From positions 3,286,001 through 3,350,000 of the forward strand of contig OY970234.1 of NCBI GenBank assembly GCA_963714125.1: a stretch of DNA of 64,000 bases, written 5' to 3'. This document shows positions 1-8,896 of the stretch, piece by piece; the stretch's first letter is position 1; each line of letters begins with the position of its first letter. The position numbers and the translations under genes were made by a program. The stretch is from CAWCAW01 sp963714125 (GTDB lineage Bacteria; Actinomycetota; Acidimicrobiia; Acidimicrobiales; UBA8190). Under the pieces are notes generated by a model, which did no database searches, was not told where the DNA came from, and saw only the letters and a list, made by a program, of their open reading frames with translations.

Positions 1-300
1 GGTGGCCAGCAGGTCATAGGCATAGGCGTGGAAGTACGAAATCCCGCCGATCATGGCGGCGCCGGCGATGAAGTGGTCGCAATCGGCCAGCAGCCTCGTC
101 ATGAACTCCTTGTCACGACAATCGCCTTCGGCGAATTCGTAGTTCGGATTGGAGTCATACGACTTGGTGGACGGCCCGTACTTGGAGAGGTTGTCGACGC
201 CCACGACAGAGTGTCCCCGGCGCAACAGTTCCTCGACCACGTAGCCGCCGATAAAGCCGGCCGACCCACTGACCATCACCTTGCTCATCTCTTCACTCAT
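1..300 (-). CDS. NAD-dependent epimerase/dehydratase, N-terminal part only (runs off the window)
   Basis: The first 100 residues of an extended short-chain dehydrogenase/reductase; the remainder lies outside the window. Near the N-terminus is the first Rossmann strand and glycine loop (VMVSGSAGFIGGYVVEELL), followed by VVGVDNLSKYG and a GDCRD segment, the normal arrangement in nucleotide-sugar epimerases and dehydratases. It follows a glycosyltransferase and a nucleotide-sugar dehydrogenase on the same strand, so a role in making an activated sugar for a surface polysaccharide is likely; the substrate cannot be told. The chosen ATG overlaps the end of the upstream gene by 8 nt; a second in-frame ATG 12 nt further in is equally possible. 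Confidence 0.8.
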   Translation of the reverse strand, partial: MSEEMSKVMVSGSAGFIGGYVVEELLRRGHSVVGVDNLSKYGPSTKSYDSNPNYEFAEGDCRDKEFMTRLLADCDHFIAGAAMIGGISYFHAYAYDLLAT

Positions 301-1024
301 CCCGTCCTGGTGTGATGTCTTCATCTAGCTTGGCGCCGAACGCATATCGGTACCACCTGAGGTACTTGGGTATCCACTTTTGCAATTGGAAGTTCGACGA
401 TCCGGCCGTGCGCTCCAACCAGATCGTCGGGATCTCCGCCACCGGCAACCTCCGTCGATGGGCCTTGGCCACAAGCTCAAGACCCACTTCGAAGCCGGCG
501 TCGGATTCGATGCCGACTTGCTCGACGAAAGTGGCCGAATAGGCCTTGAACGAGTTGGTGGCGTCGCGCGTGCCGACGCGGGCGAAGATGTGGAGCGAGA
601 GCCCCGCCAGCCTCGAGAGTGCGCTCTTGAGCGGGGGCCCGCCGATCTGCTGGCCGCCGCGCATATACCGGGAGGCGGCGGCAATGGCCACCCCCCGTTC
701 GACGAGGCGGGTGAGTTGATCGATTTGGGAGGGATCGTCACAGCCGTCGGCCATGGTCACCACCACCACGTCGGCCACGGCCTGCTTGAACCCGAAGCGA
801 ATGGCCCGAGCCGGGCCAGGGCCGTCGGTGTTCAGCGTCGGCCGCACCCGTCCATCGGTCTCTGCGTACTTCTCGACCCACGGCTTGGTGGTGTCGTCCA
901 AGGAGTCGTAGACGACCAACACTTCACACGGCAACGACACCGATTCGAGGAGCCGCTCCAAGTAGGCGACGATGGTCTCGCCTTCGTTGTACGCGGTGAC
1001 GATGATCGAAACCCTGGGCTTCAC
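293..1024 (-). CDS. Family 2 glycosyltransferase (dolichol-phosphate-mannose synthase-like)
   Basis: A 243-residue GT-A type glycosyltransferase. It opens with PRVSIIVTAYNEGETIVAYL, the usual GT2 start, then VLVVYDSLDDT (nucleotide-binding acidic patch) and VVTMADGCDDPSQI, which fits the metal-binding region. It should transfer a sugar from an NDP or polyprenyl donor during surface glycan synthesis. There is no C-terminal membrane domain. An upstream ATG would give 11 more residues but overlap the dehydrogenase gene by 37 nt. The GTG chosen here overlaps the dehydrogenase stop as GTGA, the arrangement seen elsewhere in this window, so translation is probably coupled. Acceptor and donor are unknown. 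Confidence 0.85.
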   Translation of the reverse strand: MKPRVSIIVTAYNEGETIVAYLERLLESVSLPCEVLVVYDSLDDTTKPWVEKYAETDGRVRPTLNTDGPGPARAIRFGFKQAVADVVVVTMADGCDDPSQIDQLTRLVERGVAIAAASRYMRGGQQIGGPPLKSALSRLAGLSLHIFARVGTRDATNSFKAYSATFVEQVGIESDAGFEVGLELVAKAHRRRLPVAEIPTIWLERTAGSSNFQLQKWIPKYLRWYRYAFGAKLDEDITPGRDE

Positions 1025-2211
1025 GACACGAGTCCTGGGCTGGCGCGTAGCTTCCACACGTCGACGATGGGCACAGAGACATCCAGGTCTCGGTACAGAT
1101 CGTGCGGAGTCCCGATCACGAGCACATCGGATCGTTCAAGTACCTCATCCAAGGGCAGCAAATCGGCATCGGACGACACGTAGGGATCGTGGCAGACGAC
1201 GTGGCGCGCCTTAAAGCGAAGAATGCGCTTGAGCTTGTAGCTGAGGCTCGAGCGAATGTCGTCGGAGCCGCCCTTGAAAGCCATTCCCAAGATGCCGACA
1301 GTCATCTCGGGCAAGGAGAACTGCTCCTCCATCTTGGAAACCAAGTACAGCGGCAGTCCCTCGTTCACCAACATGGCGGCATGTCCCAGCACGAAGTTGT
1401 TGTTGTTGAAGGCGGCCAGTTGCATGGTGTCCTTCAACAGGCACGGACCGGCCGCGAACCCGGCTCCGGGGAGATCACTGGCACGCGGGTACTCAAAGGA
1501 GAGAGCTGAGCGGATGCGGTCGTAATCGAGACCGAAGTCGTTGGCCATCATGAAGAGCTGATTGGCGGTGGCGAATTTGATGTAACGCCACGTGTTGGTG
1601 AACAGCTTGGCCAGCTCGGCTTCTTCGGGCGCCAGGCGAACCGTCTGCGAGGTCAAGGTCCCGAAGAGTTTCTCTGCTCGGGTGAGTGCCGACTCGCTTC
1701 GTCCCGAGACGATCTGGGGGAGTTCAAACAGCTCGGTCATAGCGCGGCCCTCGGCGATGCGCTCCGGGCAGAACGAGACATCGATGGCCTTGCCCGTCGC
1801 CGCCACGCCCTGTTCGACCAGAGCAGTCGTGCCCGGGTAGACGGTGGATCGCAATACCAGAAGTTGGCCGTCGCGCAAATACGGCTCCAGGTCGACCACG
1901 GTGTTCGAGACCACGGTCGGATCCGGGTTGAGGTGTTCGTCGACAGGCGTTCCCACGACCACCACCACGTGCTCGGCGTCGGCGACGGCAGAGGGATCGG
2001 TGGTGGCGGTCAGGGTCGAGCCGAGGGTGGCCGCCAGCACGGGGTCGGCGCCGTCCTCACGGAACGGCATGTGCCCGCTCATCACCTTGGCCACGGCCGA
2101 CTCGCTGACGTCATACAGCGTCACCTTGAGCCCGCGACTGGCAAAAGCCAGGCCGAGCGGGAGACCGACATGGCCGCATCCCCCCACGATGACGATGTCA
2201 CGCTCGAACAT
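1021..2211 (-). CDS. Nucleotide-sugar dehydrogenase (UDP-glucose/UDP-ManNAc dehydrogenase family)
   Basis: A 396-residue enzyme expected to oxidise the C6 alcohol of an NDP-sugar to the carboxylate with two NAD+. The N-terminal Rossmann motif reads IVIVGGCGHVGLPLGLAFA, and the substrate-domain signature LRSTVYPGTT and the segment SFCPERIAEG follow. The catalytic cysteine lies in AGPCLLKDTMQL, and GILGMAFKGGSDDIRSS marks the C-terminal UDP-binding domain. These features place it nearer the WecC/TviB-like group than UDP-glucose 6-dehydrogenase, but the sugar cannot be fixed. It is the first gene of a three-gene polysaccharide operon whose promoter should lie in the 159 nt upstream. Confidence 0.88.
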   Translation of the reverse strand: MFERDIVIVGGCGHVGLPLGLAFASRGLKVTLYDVSESAVAKVMSGHMPFREDGADPVLAATLGSTLTATTDPSAVADAEHVVVVVGTPVDEHLNPDPTVVSNTVVDLEPYLRDGQLLVLRSTVYPGTTALVEQGVAATGKAIDVSFCPERIAEGRAMTELFELPQIVSGRSESALTRAEKLFGTLTSQTVRLAPEEAELAKLFTNTWRYIKFATANQLFMMANDFGLDYDRIRSALSFEYPRASDLPGAGFAAGPCLLKDTMQLAAFNNNNFVLGHAAMLVNEGLPLYLVSKMEEQFSLPEMTVGILGMAFKGGSDDIRSSLSYKLKRILRFKARHVVCHDPYVSSDADLLPLDEVLERSDVLVIGTPHDLYRDLDVSVPIVDVWKLRASPGLVS

Positions 2212-2351
2212 GTACGGCGACTCTCCTCTGTGGTGATTGCCGGCCCGGACCGGGCACCGCCCGCCGGGAACCTCGCCAGGGGCGTGTGGTCCCAGACCGC
2301 TACAGAATGCCAGATGGACAGGGGTACGGGCGGACTTCGCAGGCCAGCGGT

Positions 2352-2369
2352 GGTGCCCGATCGGGCGCC
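2352..2369 (-). terminator. Possible hairpin terminator after ppx
   Basis: Just past the ppx stop on the minus strand lies GGCGCCCGATCGGGCACC, an almost perfect inverted repeat with one G-T type pair. No T-run follows, so it is at best a U-tract-less hairpin of the kind proposed in high-GC actinobacteria. The rest of the gap to the next gene (2212-2351) holds another short GCCCGG-A-CCGGGC repeat and presumably the promoter of the polysaccharide operon; no clear -35/-10 pair could be picked out. Confidence 0.35.
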
Positions 2370-2370
2370 T

Positions 2371-3342
2371 TCAACGAAGACTGGCAGCCAGACCGTCGAG
2401 AATGTCGTCTTCGGACACCACGCATGACGAGCACTCGAAGTGCTCCATGACGGCGTCGAGCACGAGTACGCCACCGACGATGACATCGGCACGGCCCTCC
2501 ACCATCCCCGGGCGTGTCAAACGGGCCGCGGCGCTTTCGGCACCGAGCCAGTCCAACCAGCGGCGCACCTCGGAACGGGTCAACACGGCATGGTGGATGA
2601 GGGCCCGGTCATGCGAGCGAAGTTCTCGCGCCAGTGCCGCCAGCGTCGACACTGTTCCCGCCAACCCGACCATGGCGCCCCCGGCGGCGAGCTCGGGAAG
2701 CTCACGACGCGCCTGGCCCAACGCGTCGTCGATGGTCTGTCGGGCGGCGGCCATCTCGTCGGCACGCGGCGGATCGTGGTGCAAGAAACGTTCGGTGATC
2801 CGTACGCAGCCGATATCGAGCGAGACAGACGACACGAGGCGGGTCCCCTGGGTAGGACCCACTCCCTCGGTTGGGCCGGCCCCACCCGGCGTTCCCATCG
2901 AAAGCTCCGTCGATCCTCCGCCGATGTCGACCACGAGCACTGGACCCGGACCCACCAGGTCGACAGGAAGGTGGGCGGTGGCGCCCGCGAACGAAAGGCG
3001 TCCTTCCTCCTCACCCGAGAGCAATTCAGGACGAAGTCCCGTGGCGTCTCGCGCCGCGCTGAAGAAGTCCTCGGCGTTGCGGGCGTCGCGTACCGCCGAC
3101 GTAGCCACCAGTCGCCCCTGGTGCACGGCATGGCCATCCATGGCCCGCCGGTATTCGGCCAATACCGCGGCGGTGCGGGCAATGGCCTCAACCGACAACG
3201 CATGGTTGGCGTCGACACCCTCACCGAGCCGGGTGATGCGCATGAGGCGTTCGACGGTGGCACCCGTCGCATCGACGATCAACAGGCGCGTCGAGTTGGT
3301 CCCACAATCGATGGCGGCCACCGCCGAGCTTCTGTCAGCCAT
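2371..3342 (-). CDS. ppx: Ppx/GppA family exopolyphosphatase
   Basis: A 323-residue member of the ASKHA fold, expected to hydrolyse terminal phosphate from polyphosphate or to convert pppGpp to ppGpp. The first phosphate-binding loop is AAIDCGTNSTRLLIVD near residues 9-24, RLVATSAVRDARN follows, and the second loop is VLVVDIGGGSTELSMG. It is short (the E. coli enzymes are about 500 residues) and lacks the C-terminal HD-like domain, as do the actinobacterial Ppx1/Ppx2 proteins. It overlaps DUF501 by 8 nt and is last in the eno-ftsB-DUF501-ppx run, matching M. tuberculosis Rv1023-Rv1026. Confidence 0.9.
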   Translation of the reverse strand: MADRSSAVAAIDCGTNSTRLLIVDATGATVERLMRITRLGEGVDANHALSVEAIARTAAVLAEYRRAMDGHAVHQGRLVATSAVRDARNAEDFFSAARDATGLRPELLSGEEEGRLSFAGATAHLPVDLVGPGPVLVVDIGGGSTELSMGTPGGAGPTEGVGPTQGTRLVSSVSLDIGCVRITERFLHHDPPRADEMAAARQTIDDALGQARRELPELAAGGAMVGLAGTVSTLAALARELRSHDRALIHHAVLTRSEVRRWLDWLGAESAAARLTRPGMVEGRADVIVGGVLVLDAVMEHFECSSCVVSEDDILDGLAASLR

Positions 3343-3862
3343 CGCCCCGCTCTACCACATAGCTCGCCACGTCCAACTGGAGCTCGTCGATGGCCCATTG
3401 ACCCACGGGGTCATCGCCTCCGGCCAGAGCCCACGCCACATGGGCGTGTAAACACTTCACGCCCCGGCGCGTGCCACCCACGCCGCCGCTCGGACGCGGA
3501 CCGCGATGGTCCGGGGCGATGCCACTGTCGCGCTCTGCCGCGTAGCGGTGATGGGCTTGCGCCACGGCCTCCGGATCAACTGCAGCGGCGGCGGCACGCA
3601 CCCCTCCGGCCGCCTCGAGCCGGCTCACGGCGTCGCGTGCGACGGGGTCGATGAGCCAATACCGGGTGGGCATGGGACGCCCGTCGTCGAGGAAAGGCTC
3701 GTTGACTATGACGGCCGGCTGGCCGGCGCGGTTGCGGACGGCCACGGCGAATCGGGCTGCGGGCAGACGCCCGAGCAGCCGAGCCACGGCGTCGCGGTCT
3801 TCTTCGCGCTGTGGTCCGCTCGGCGGGCCGGTTGGGGGGCCGGTTGGGGGGCCCGAGACCAC
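3335..3862 (-). CDS. DUF501 family protein
   Basis: A 175-residue protein of unknown function. Its body matches the DUF501 family: DAVARLLGRLPAARFAVAVR, then NEPFLDDGRPMPTRYWL, and a C-terminal segment rich in His/Cys (GVKCLHAHVAWALAGGDDPVG). The N-terminus has a Pro-Gly-Thr repeat (PPTGPPTGPPSGP). I chose the GTG four nt after the ftsB stop; the frame stays open upstream but would run back through ftsB. The eno-ftsB-DUF501-ppx order is conserved in actinobacteria (Rv1025 in M. tuberculosis), which is the best support for it being real. Confidence 0.85.
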   Translation of the reverse strand: MVSGPPTGPPTGPPSGPQREEDRDAVARLLGRLPAARFAVAVRNRAGQPAVIVNEPFLDDGRPMPTRYWLIDPVARDAVSRLEAAGGVRAAAAAVDPEAVAQAHHRYAAERDSGIAPDHRGPRPSGGVGGTRRGVKCLHAHVAWALAGGDDPVGQWAIDELQLDVASYVVERGDG

Positions 3863-3866
3863 CCGC

Positions 3867-4406
3867 TCAGCGCCAGAACTCGAGGTTGGAGAGCACCCTC
3901 GACCAGTAGCCGGGCCCCGAGGACGACCCCACCGACGCCGCCGACGTGACGGCCGGCCACTGGAAACCGCCGGGGTCGACACCGAGAAGCGCCTGGGACT
4001 CCTTCGAACCGGGGACAACCGGCGGCCCCTCCAGGGGAACGGCGTTGCCGGCGGCGGGGCTCGTCGACCCTGAGGCGCTCGAGGCCGGCAGGATGTCATA
4101 CGCCTTTGAGCCCGGCGGCACCAGGCCGTAGACACTGCGGGCCAACGCGTCCACCGTGGCAGTGTTGGAGAGCTGGTGCGCCTCGTGAGACAACAGGGAA
4201 TTTTCGGCATGCAGGCGGGCCAACTCCGCCGACGACGATCGCAGCTGCTGACGCTGGGACAGCAAGTTGCCGATCGGCATGCTCGTGGCCAGCACGACCA
4301 CGGCGAATAGTGCTGCTCCCAGCAAGACGGCTCGCGCCCGGCGCCGCTGCAGCGTGTCGAGGCCGTCGCCCGGGCGCGCCGAAAACAGACGACGCCACAA
4401 CGTCAT
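3867..4406 (-). CDS. ftsB: FtsB/DivIC-like septum formation initiator
   Basis: A 179-residue single-pass membrane protein of the divisome. A basic cytoplasmic N-terminus (TLQRRRARA) precedes one membrane segment at about residues 27-45. A coiled coil follows (QRQQLRSSSAELARLHAENSL up to about residue 80), then the family segment VDALARSVYGLVPPGSKAYD and a long Ser/Pro/Gly-rich tail. It should act with FtsL and FtsQ outside the membrane. Its ATG overlaps the enolase stop by one base (TGATG); upstream extension would enter enolase. The tail is longer than in E. coli FtsB, as is common in actinobacteria. Confidence 0.85.
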   Translation of the reverse strand: MTLWRRLFSARPGDGLDTLQRRRARAVLLGAALFAVVVLATSMPIGNLLSQRQQLRSSSAELARLHAENSLLSHEAHQLSNTATVDALARSVYGLVPPGSKAYDILPASSASGSTSPAAGNAVPLEGPPVVPGSKESQALLGVDPGGFQWPAVTSAASVGSSSGPGYWSRVLSNLEFWR

Positions 4407-5704
4407 CAGCGATCGTCTCCCGATGGACGTACCGCCGCCAACGCGTCGCCACCATAAAAGGAGGCGGACTCGCCGATCGCTTCTTCGATCCGCAACAGCT
4501 GGTTGTACTTGGCCACCCGATCCGAGCGCGCCGGCGCACCGGCTTTGATCTGACCGCAGTTGGTGGCCACCGCCAGGTCGGCGATGGTGGTGTCCTCCGT
4601 CTCGCCCGAACGATGCGACATCACGCACGTGTATGCAGCGCGCCGAGCCGCATCCATGGTGTCGAGGGTCTCGGTAAGGGTCCCGATCTGGTTGACCTTG
4701 ATCAAGATCGAATTACCGACTCCCCGCTCGATGCCCCGTTCGAGGCGCGCCTGGTTGGTGACGAAGATGTCATCGCCGACGAGTTGGACTCGCTGTCCGA
4801 GCGCCGAGGTCAGCACCGACCAGCCGTCCCAGTCGTCCTCGGCCATGCCGTCTTCGAGGGACACGATGGGATAGCGCCCGCACAACTCGACCCAGTAATC
4901 GACCATGTCATCGGAGCTGAGGCGACGACCCTCACCGGTGAGCACGTAGGCACCGTCTTCGAAGAGCTCGCTCGACGCCGGATCGAGAGCGAGGGCTACC
5001 TCGTCGCCCGGCACGCGTCCGGCCGCCTCGATGGCCTCGACGAGCACACCCAAGGCCGCCTCGTTGGTGGGCAGGTCAGGCGCGAAACCCCCCTCGTCCC
5101 CGACCGTCGTCGACAGTCCTCGGGCTTTGAGTACCTTCGCCAACGAGTGGTACGTCTCCACCCCCCACCGCAGCGCCTCGGAATACGACGCGGCGCCAAC
5201 CGGAGCCACCATGAACTCCTGGAAGTCGATGGAGTTGTCGGCGTGGGCGCCTCCGTTGATCACGTTCATCAAGGGCAGGGGCAACACGTGCGCGTTGGCC
5301 CCTCCCACGTAGCGAAACAGCGGAAGCCCGCTTTCGGCGGCAGCGGCTTTGGCCACCGCCAGGGAGACGCCGAGCACGGCGTTGGCTCCCAGGCGCCCTT
5401 TGGTGGGGGTGCCATCCAGATCGATCAAGGCGAAGTCCACGGCCCGCTGGTCATCGGCGTCGAAACCCGAGAGGACCTCGGCGATCTCACCGTTGACGTG
5501 CTCGACAGCACCGAGCACGCCTTTGCCCCCGTAGCGCTCTCCCCCATCGCGCCACTCGGTGGCCTCGTGGACTCCGGTGGAGGCACCGGACGGCACAATG
5601 GCCCGACCGGCCGCGCCGGAGGCCAAGACGACCTCGACCTCCACGGTGGGATTGCCCCGAGAGTCGAGGACTTCCCGGGCCGCAATCTCCTCGATAGCGC
5701 TCAT
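4406..5704 (-). CDS. eno: Enolase
   Basis: Converts 2-phosphoglycerate to phosphoenolpyruvate in glycolysis. At 432 residues it has the usual length. It begins IEEIAAREVLDSRGNPTVEVE; later motifs are PSGASTGVHEA, NVINGGAHADN, VGDEGGFAPDL, the metal-binding SLEDGMAEDDW and the catalytic-lysine region ILIKVNQIGTLTET, then the signature SHRSGETEDT. GGAG sits 7 nt before the ATG. Residues in the longer frame upstream are not conserved. First gene of the eno-ftsB-DUF501-ppx operon. Confidence 0.98.
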   Translation of the reverse strand: MSAIEEIAAREVLDSRGNPTVEVEVVLASGAAGRAIVPSGASTGVHEATEWRDGGERYGGKGVLGAVEHVNGEIAEVLSGFDADDQRAVDFALIDLDGTPTKGRLGANAVLGVSLAVAKAAAAESGLPLFRYVGGANAHVLPLPLMNVINGGAHADNSIDFQEFMVAPVGAASYSEALRWGVETYHSLAKVLKARGLSTTVGDEGGFAPDLPTNEAALGVLVEAIEAAGRVPGDEVALALDPASSELFEDGAYVLTGEGRRLSSDDMVDYWVELCGRYPIVSLEDGMAEDDWDGWSVLTSALGQRVQLVGDDIFVTNQARLERGIERGVGNSILIKVNQIGTLTETLDTMDAARRAAYTCVMSHRSGETEDTTIADLAVATNCGQIKAGAPARSDRVAKYNQLLRIEEAIGESASFYGGDALAAVRPSGDDR

Positions 5705-5801
5705 AGCTCCGATGCCCCTGTGATTGGTGTTGCCAAAGTTACTCGCTCGGAGGAATTTTGTCGCGCAGGCGTCTCTTGCCAGCACGCAACGTGAGCGACG
5801 G

Positions 5802-7619
5802 CTACCCGGAGCTCTTCTGCACGTCGAACCAGGCGGTCATCTCGCCGCTGACATCAGGTGGTCCAAGGGCGGCGCCAAAGAGCGCCACTACGGCAGCCGG
5901 CTCGGAGCCACCGTCGTAGACCAACACGGTGCCGACGTGGTAGCGCTGCAGAAACGCCCGCACGTCGGCCGGCGCGGGCGGGGGGCCCTCGGACACCCCC
6001 AACCAGTCACCGGTCAAGGTCGCCGTCACATCGGCGGGCACCAACGGTGGTGCGAAGGACGTGGCCGTCCCCGTGGCGCCGGCGGTGAGCGCGTACCCGC
6101 CGATGAGACGAAAACGCATGTCTGAGGCGGCCTGCCACAACATGGCCTGGTCTTCGGGGTACACAGGATACGGATACGTGAGCGCCACACTGCCCGGTGC
6201 CACCTGCTGCAGTGCCGGGGACGAGAAGAACGCCGGGATGCCGGTCGGCACCGACGGATAGGGCCAGCGCGGCACCAGGGGCACCAGCGCCACCACGCTG
6301 AGCACCCCGACGGTCAACCATCTCGGAGCCGAGGCGGAGGCGCTCCCCGGGGCGGCGGGGTGCTGCGCATGACGTCCTTTGCGCTCGACCACTCGATGAG
6401 CGACGCGGTCGAGGGTGACGGCCAATGCCAACGCCACGAAGAGGTCCACCAGCAGCGCGAAACGGGCGGCGATGACGGCGTCGAGAACCGGGACATGCGG
6501 GAACACGGTGAACGGCAGGCGAATCGACGTGACGTGGGTGTCGACCACCAGACGGGGCCCGAGCGACAACACCCAGGCGGACACGGCCATGAAGACGGAG
6601 AAGATGACCACCCCGTTGCGTCGAAAGCGCAGGGCGGCGCCGGTCAATACGACGAGCAGGGGAATGCCCAAGTAGGTGCCGTTCTCGGCCAGATCGGCAT
6701 TGACGAACTTGGACCCGATGGCGGCCAGGCTCCGAGGCGCGAATTGCTGGTTCAGCGACGGCACCACAGCGCCGAGCACATCGGCCGGAAACGTAGTGCC
6801 CTGCCACGGGGAACCGGTGAAGCGATGGAGACCGAAGAGGTAGAAGTAAACGGGGAACGCCACCACCACCGCAGCCACCGGGAGCGCCCACGCCACGCCC
6901 TGCGCCACGTAGCGGACGCGGGGCGCCACCTGCTTCCAACGAAACACCACGAGGAGCACCACGCCGATCACCGTCATCACGGCGCAGTCGACGAGCACCT
7001 CGGGCGAGATGAGGAACTGGACGGCAATGAGCAAACCGAGAAGAACGCCCACCCGGCGCGCCCTCATGCGCTGGCGCACGAAGAGTTCGTCGAGCAGCAG
7101 CAGGATGAGCGGCGGTATGGGCACGAAGCTGAGGTCGAGGTGGCCGAGCGCCTGTCCGGCGATGTACGGGGAGAACCCGTAGAGCAAGCCGCCGATGAAG
7201 GCAGCCGGCGTCCACGGCGCCCAGCGCCGGAACACGAAGAACGCGGCGGTGGCGGAGGACGTGATCCCCAGCCACAGCAACAAGGTGAGGCTCGACACCG
7301 GCCCGAAGGCCAACGTCACCGGCGCCATGAGCAAACCCAGCAGCGGCATGAGGGTGTTCTGGGCCAGGTTCACCCCGCTCGGGTAGTCGAGGTAGTTGGA
7401 AAAGAACGGGTTGTGCCCGTGCGCGAGTGCATAGGGCGTCCAGCGCAAGAACCACGCCACCTGAGCGGGATCCGCGCAGGCGCACCACGGGAGGTGGTTA
7501 CCATCGCCGGGCCACACGGGCAGATAGGCGACCAGGGCGAGGCCGCCATAGAGGGCTACGCAAAAGGCGAGCGTGAGCCGGCCGGGACGGCTCGATGGGG
7601 ACTTCGTCGTTGTCGTCAT
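5802..7619 (-). CDS. Large polytopic membrane protein, GT-C/YfhO-like
   Basis: A 605-residue protein with a string of hydrophobic segments from about residue 15 to 455, beginning AFCVALYGGLALVAYLPVW. A long external loop carries Asp and Trp (ADPAQVAWFLRW, then HNPFFSNYLDYPSGVNL), and the C-terminal part of about 150 residues is mainly soluble. The loop between the first two membrane segments with Asp followed by an NP(F/L) motif is typical of GT-C glycosyltransferase-like proteins, which use polyprenyl-phosphate sugars at the outer face. No specific family could be assigned. It is divergent from another GT-C-like gene, so both may serve cell-envelope glycan assembly. The ATG 129 nt inside the longest frame removes a non-hydrophobic stretch antisense to the neighbour's start. 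Confidence 0.75.
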   Translation of the reverse strand: MTTTTKSPSSRPGRLTLAFCVALYGGLALVAYLPVWPGDGNHLPWCACADPAQVAWFLRWTPYALAHGHNPFFSNYLDYPSGVNLAQNTLMPLLGLLMAPVTLAFGPVSSLTLLLWLGITSSATAAFFVFRRWAPWTPAAFIGGLLYGFSPYIAGQALGHLDLSFVPIPPLILLLLDELFVRQRMRARRVGVLLGLLIAVQFLISPEVLVDCAVMTVIGVVLLVVFRWKQVAPRVRYVAQGVAWALPVAAVVVAFPVYFYLFGLHRFTGSPWQGTTFPADVLGAVVPSLNQQFAPRSLAAIGSKFVNADLAENGTYLGIPLLVVLTGAALRFRRNGVVIFSVFMAVSAWVLSLGPRLVVDTHVTSIRLPFTVFPHVPVLDAVIAARFALLVDLFVALALAVTLDRVAHRVVERKGRHAQHPAAPGSASASAPRWLTVGVLSVVALVPLVPRWPYPSVPTGIPAFFSSPALQQVAPGSVALTYPYPVYPEDQAMLWQAASDMRFRLIGGYALTAGATGTATSFAPPLVPADVTATLTGDWLGVSEGPPPAPADVRAFLQRYHVGTVLVYDGGSEPAAVVALFGAALGPPDVSGEMTAWFDVQKSSG

Positions 7620-7700
7620 CGGCCTCGCTCGCCGTTTTAGCCGTTGGCGGAAGTCGCCACCGCCATGCGCGTCGTCCCGAGGTACGGAGGCGCTCGCCGG

Positions 7701-7706
7701 TAGAGT
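7701..7706 (+). promoter_or_regulatory. -10 box TAGAGT, apparently leaderless
   Basis: TAGAGT lies 8 nt before the GTG of the next gene. With a normal -10 to start-site distance, transcription would begin at or next to the start codon. No Shine-Dalgarno sequence is present. No convincing -35 was found. Part of a pattern seen at about ten genes in the window. Confidence 0.45.
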
Positions 7707-7714
7707 GCAGCGCC

Positions 7715-8896
7715 GTGGCCCAAGGGACCCTCGGTACCCGCGCCGCAAGCTTCTGGGGCGCCTATAAACGACCTTTGCTGATTGCCACCGGGTGCGTCGC
7801 CGTCTTGCGGGTCGTGACCGAGGTGGTGGGGCTGCTCGGTCGCTACGGCGTCGACTTTCCCCACGTGATCGGCCGAGATCACTCGCTGCTCACCACGGTG
7901 TGGTTCCAGTGGGACGCCGGCCTGTACATCTCCATCGCCGCCCACGGCTATCCCCCGGGCCATGTGGTAGCCGGGCATCAGAACCTGATCGCCTTCGCGC
8001 CTCTGTACCCGTGGCTCATGCGCGCCCTGCACGACGTCACGGGCTTGGGCTATGGCAACAGCGGCCTGATCATCAGCCTGGTGGCCGCCGCCATTGGGCT
8101 CGTCGGGGTGTACAAGGTGGTGTCGCTCGATAGCGACCCGGCGGTGGCGGGAAACACCGTGACGATGATGGTGGCCTGGCCGGCCGCCTTCTTCTTGGTG
8201 ACGGGATACGCCGATGCACTCGCCATGGCCGCCGTGGTGTGGTCGTTTTGGGCCGCTCGACGCGGATCGTGGTTAGCGGCGGGCATCCTCGCCGCCGCCG
8301 CCGGGGCCACCAAGTACTACGCGGTGGTCATCGTGCTGGCGTTGCTGGTGGAGTGGTGGGAGGCGCGCCGTCCTATCGCGCCACTGCTGCGCGGCGTCCA
8401 ACTCGCCTTTTTGGCGGGCCCGTCGCTTTTGTTCTTCGGCATCTTCATGGCCTACTGCGCCATGCACGTGGGCGATCCACTCGCCTTCGTGCGGGCCCAG
8501 GCGGGATGGGGTCGCCATTTCGGCTGGCCCTGGACCTTGGCCGCGCATAGCGCCCAAGACCTCGTGCATTTACGTTTCTTGGATACGTCGCACGCCAGCG
8601 TGGTGGAGCTGTACGACGCGGTGACGGTGGTCATGTTGGTGGCGGCCGTGCCCTACGCCTGGTTGCGCATGCGGCACTCCTACGGGGTGCTGCTGGCCGC
8701 CATCACGTGCATATACATCTTCGAGACGGTGCTCATCAGCGAGAACCGGGAAGTGCTCATGTTCTTCCCCTTCTTCGCCGTCTTGGGCCAACTGTGCGAA
8801 CGCCACCGCTGGCTCGAGCGGGCCCTGCTGGCGTGCTTTATCCCCGCCGCGTACTACCTCGTCGAACGCTTCGTCACGATGCGCTTCGCGGGTTGA
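7715..8896 (+). CDS. Membrane mannosyltransferase-like protein (PIG-V/GT-C type)
   Basis: A 393-residue polytopic protein. The first membrane segment (PLLIATGCVAVLRVVTEVVG) leads into a loop with FQWDAGLYISIAAHGYP. Aromatic-Asp-(A/G)-x-x-Y followed by a HGYP-like end is the characteristic first-loop motif of PIG-V-related mannosyltransferases. FAPLYPWLMRAL and PAAFFLVTGYADALAMA follow as in that family. It probably transfers mannose from polyprenyl-phosphate-mannose to a glycolipid. I chose the GTG just after the TAGAGT box rather than the first ATG, whose extra 40 residues are Arg/Ser-rich. The end overlaps mazG by 23 nt, tail to tail. Confidence 0.75.
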   Translation: MAQGTLGTRAASFWGAYKRPLLIATGCVAVLRVVTEVVGLLGRYGVDFPHVIGRDHSLLTTVWFQWDAGLYISIAAHGYPPGHVVAGHQNLIAFAPLYPWLMRALHDVTGLGYGNSGLIISLVAAAIGLVGVYKVVSLDSDPAVAGNTVTMMVAWPAAFFLVTGYADALAMAAVVWSFWAARRGSWLAAGILAAAAGATKYYAVVIVLALLVEWWEARRPIAPLLRGVQLAFLAGPSLLFFGIFMAYCAMHVGDPLAFVRAQAGWGRHFGWPWTLAAHSAQDLVHLRFLDTSHASVVELYDAVTVVMLVAAVPYAWLRMRHSYGVLLAAITCIYIFETVLISENREVLMFFPFFAVLGQLCERHRWLERALLACFIPAAYYLVERFVTMRFAG

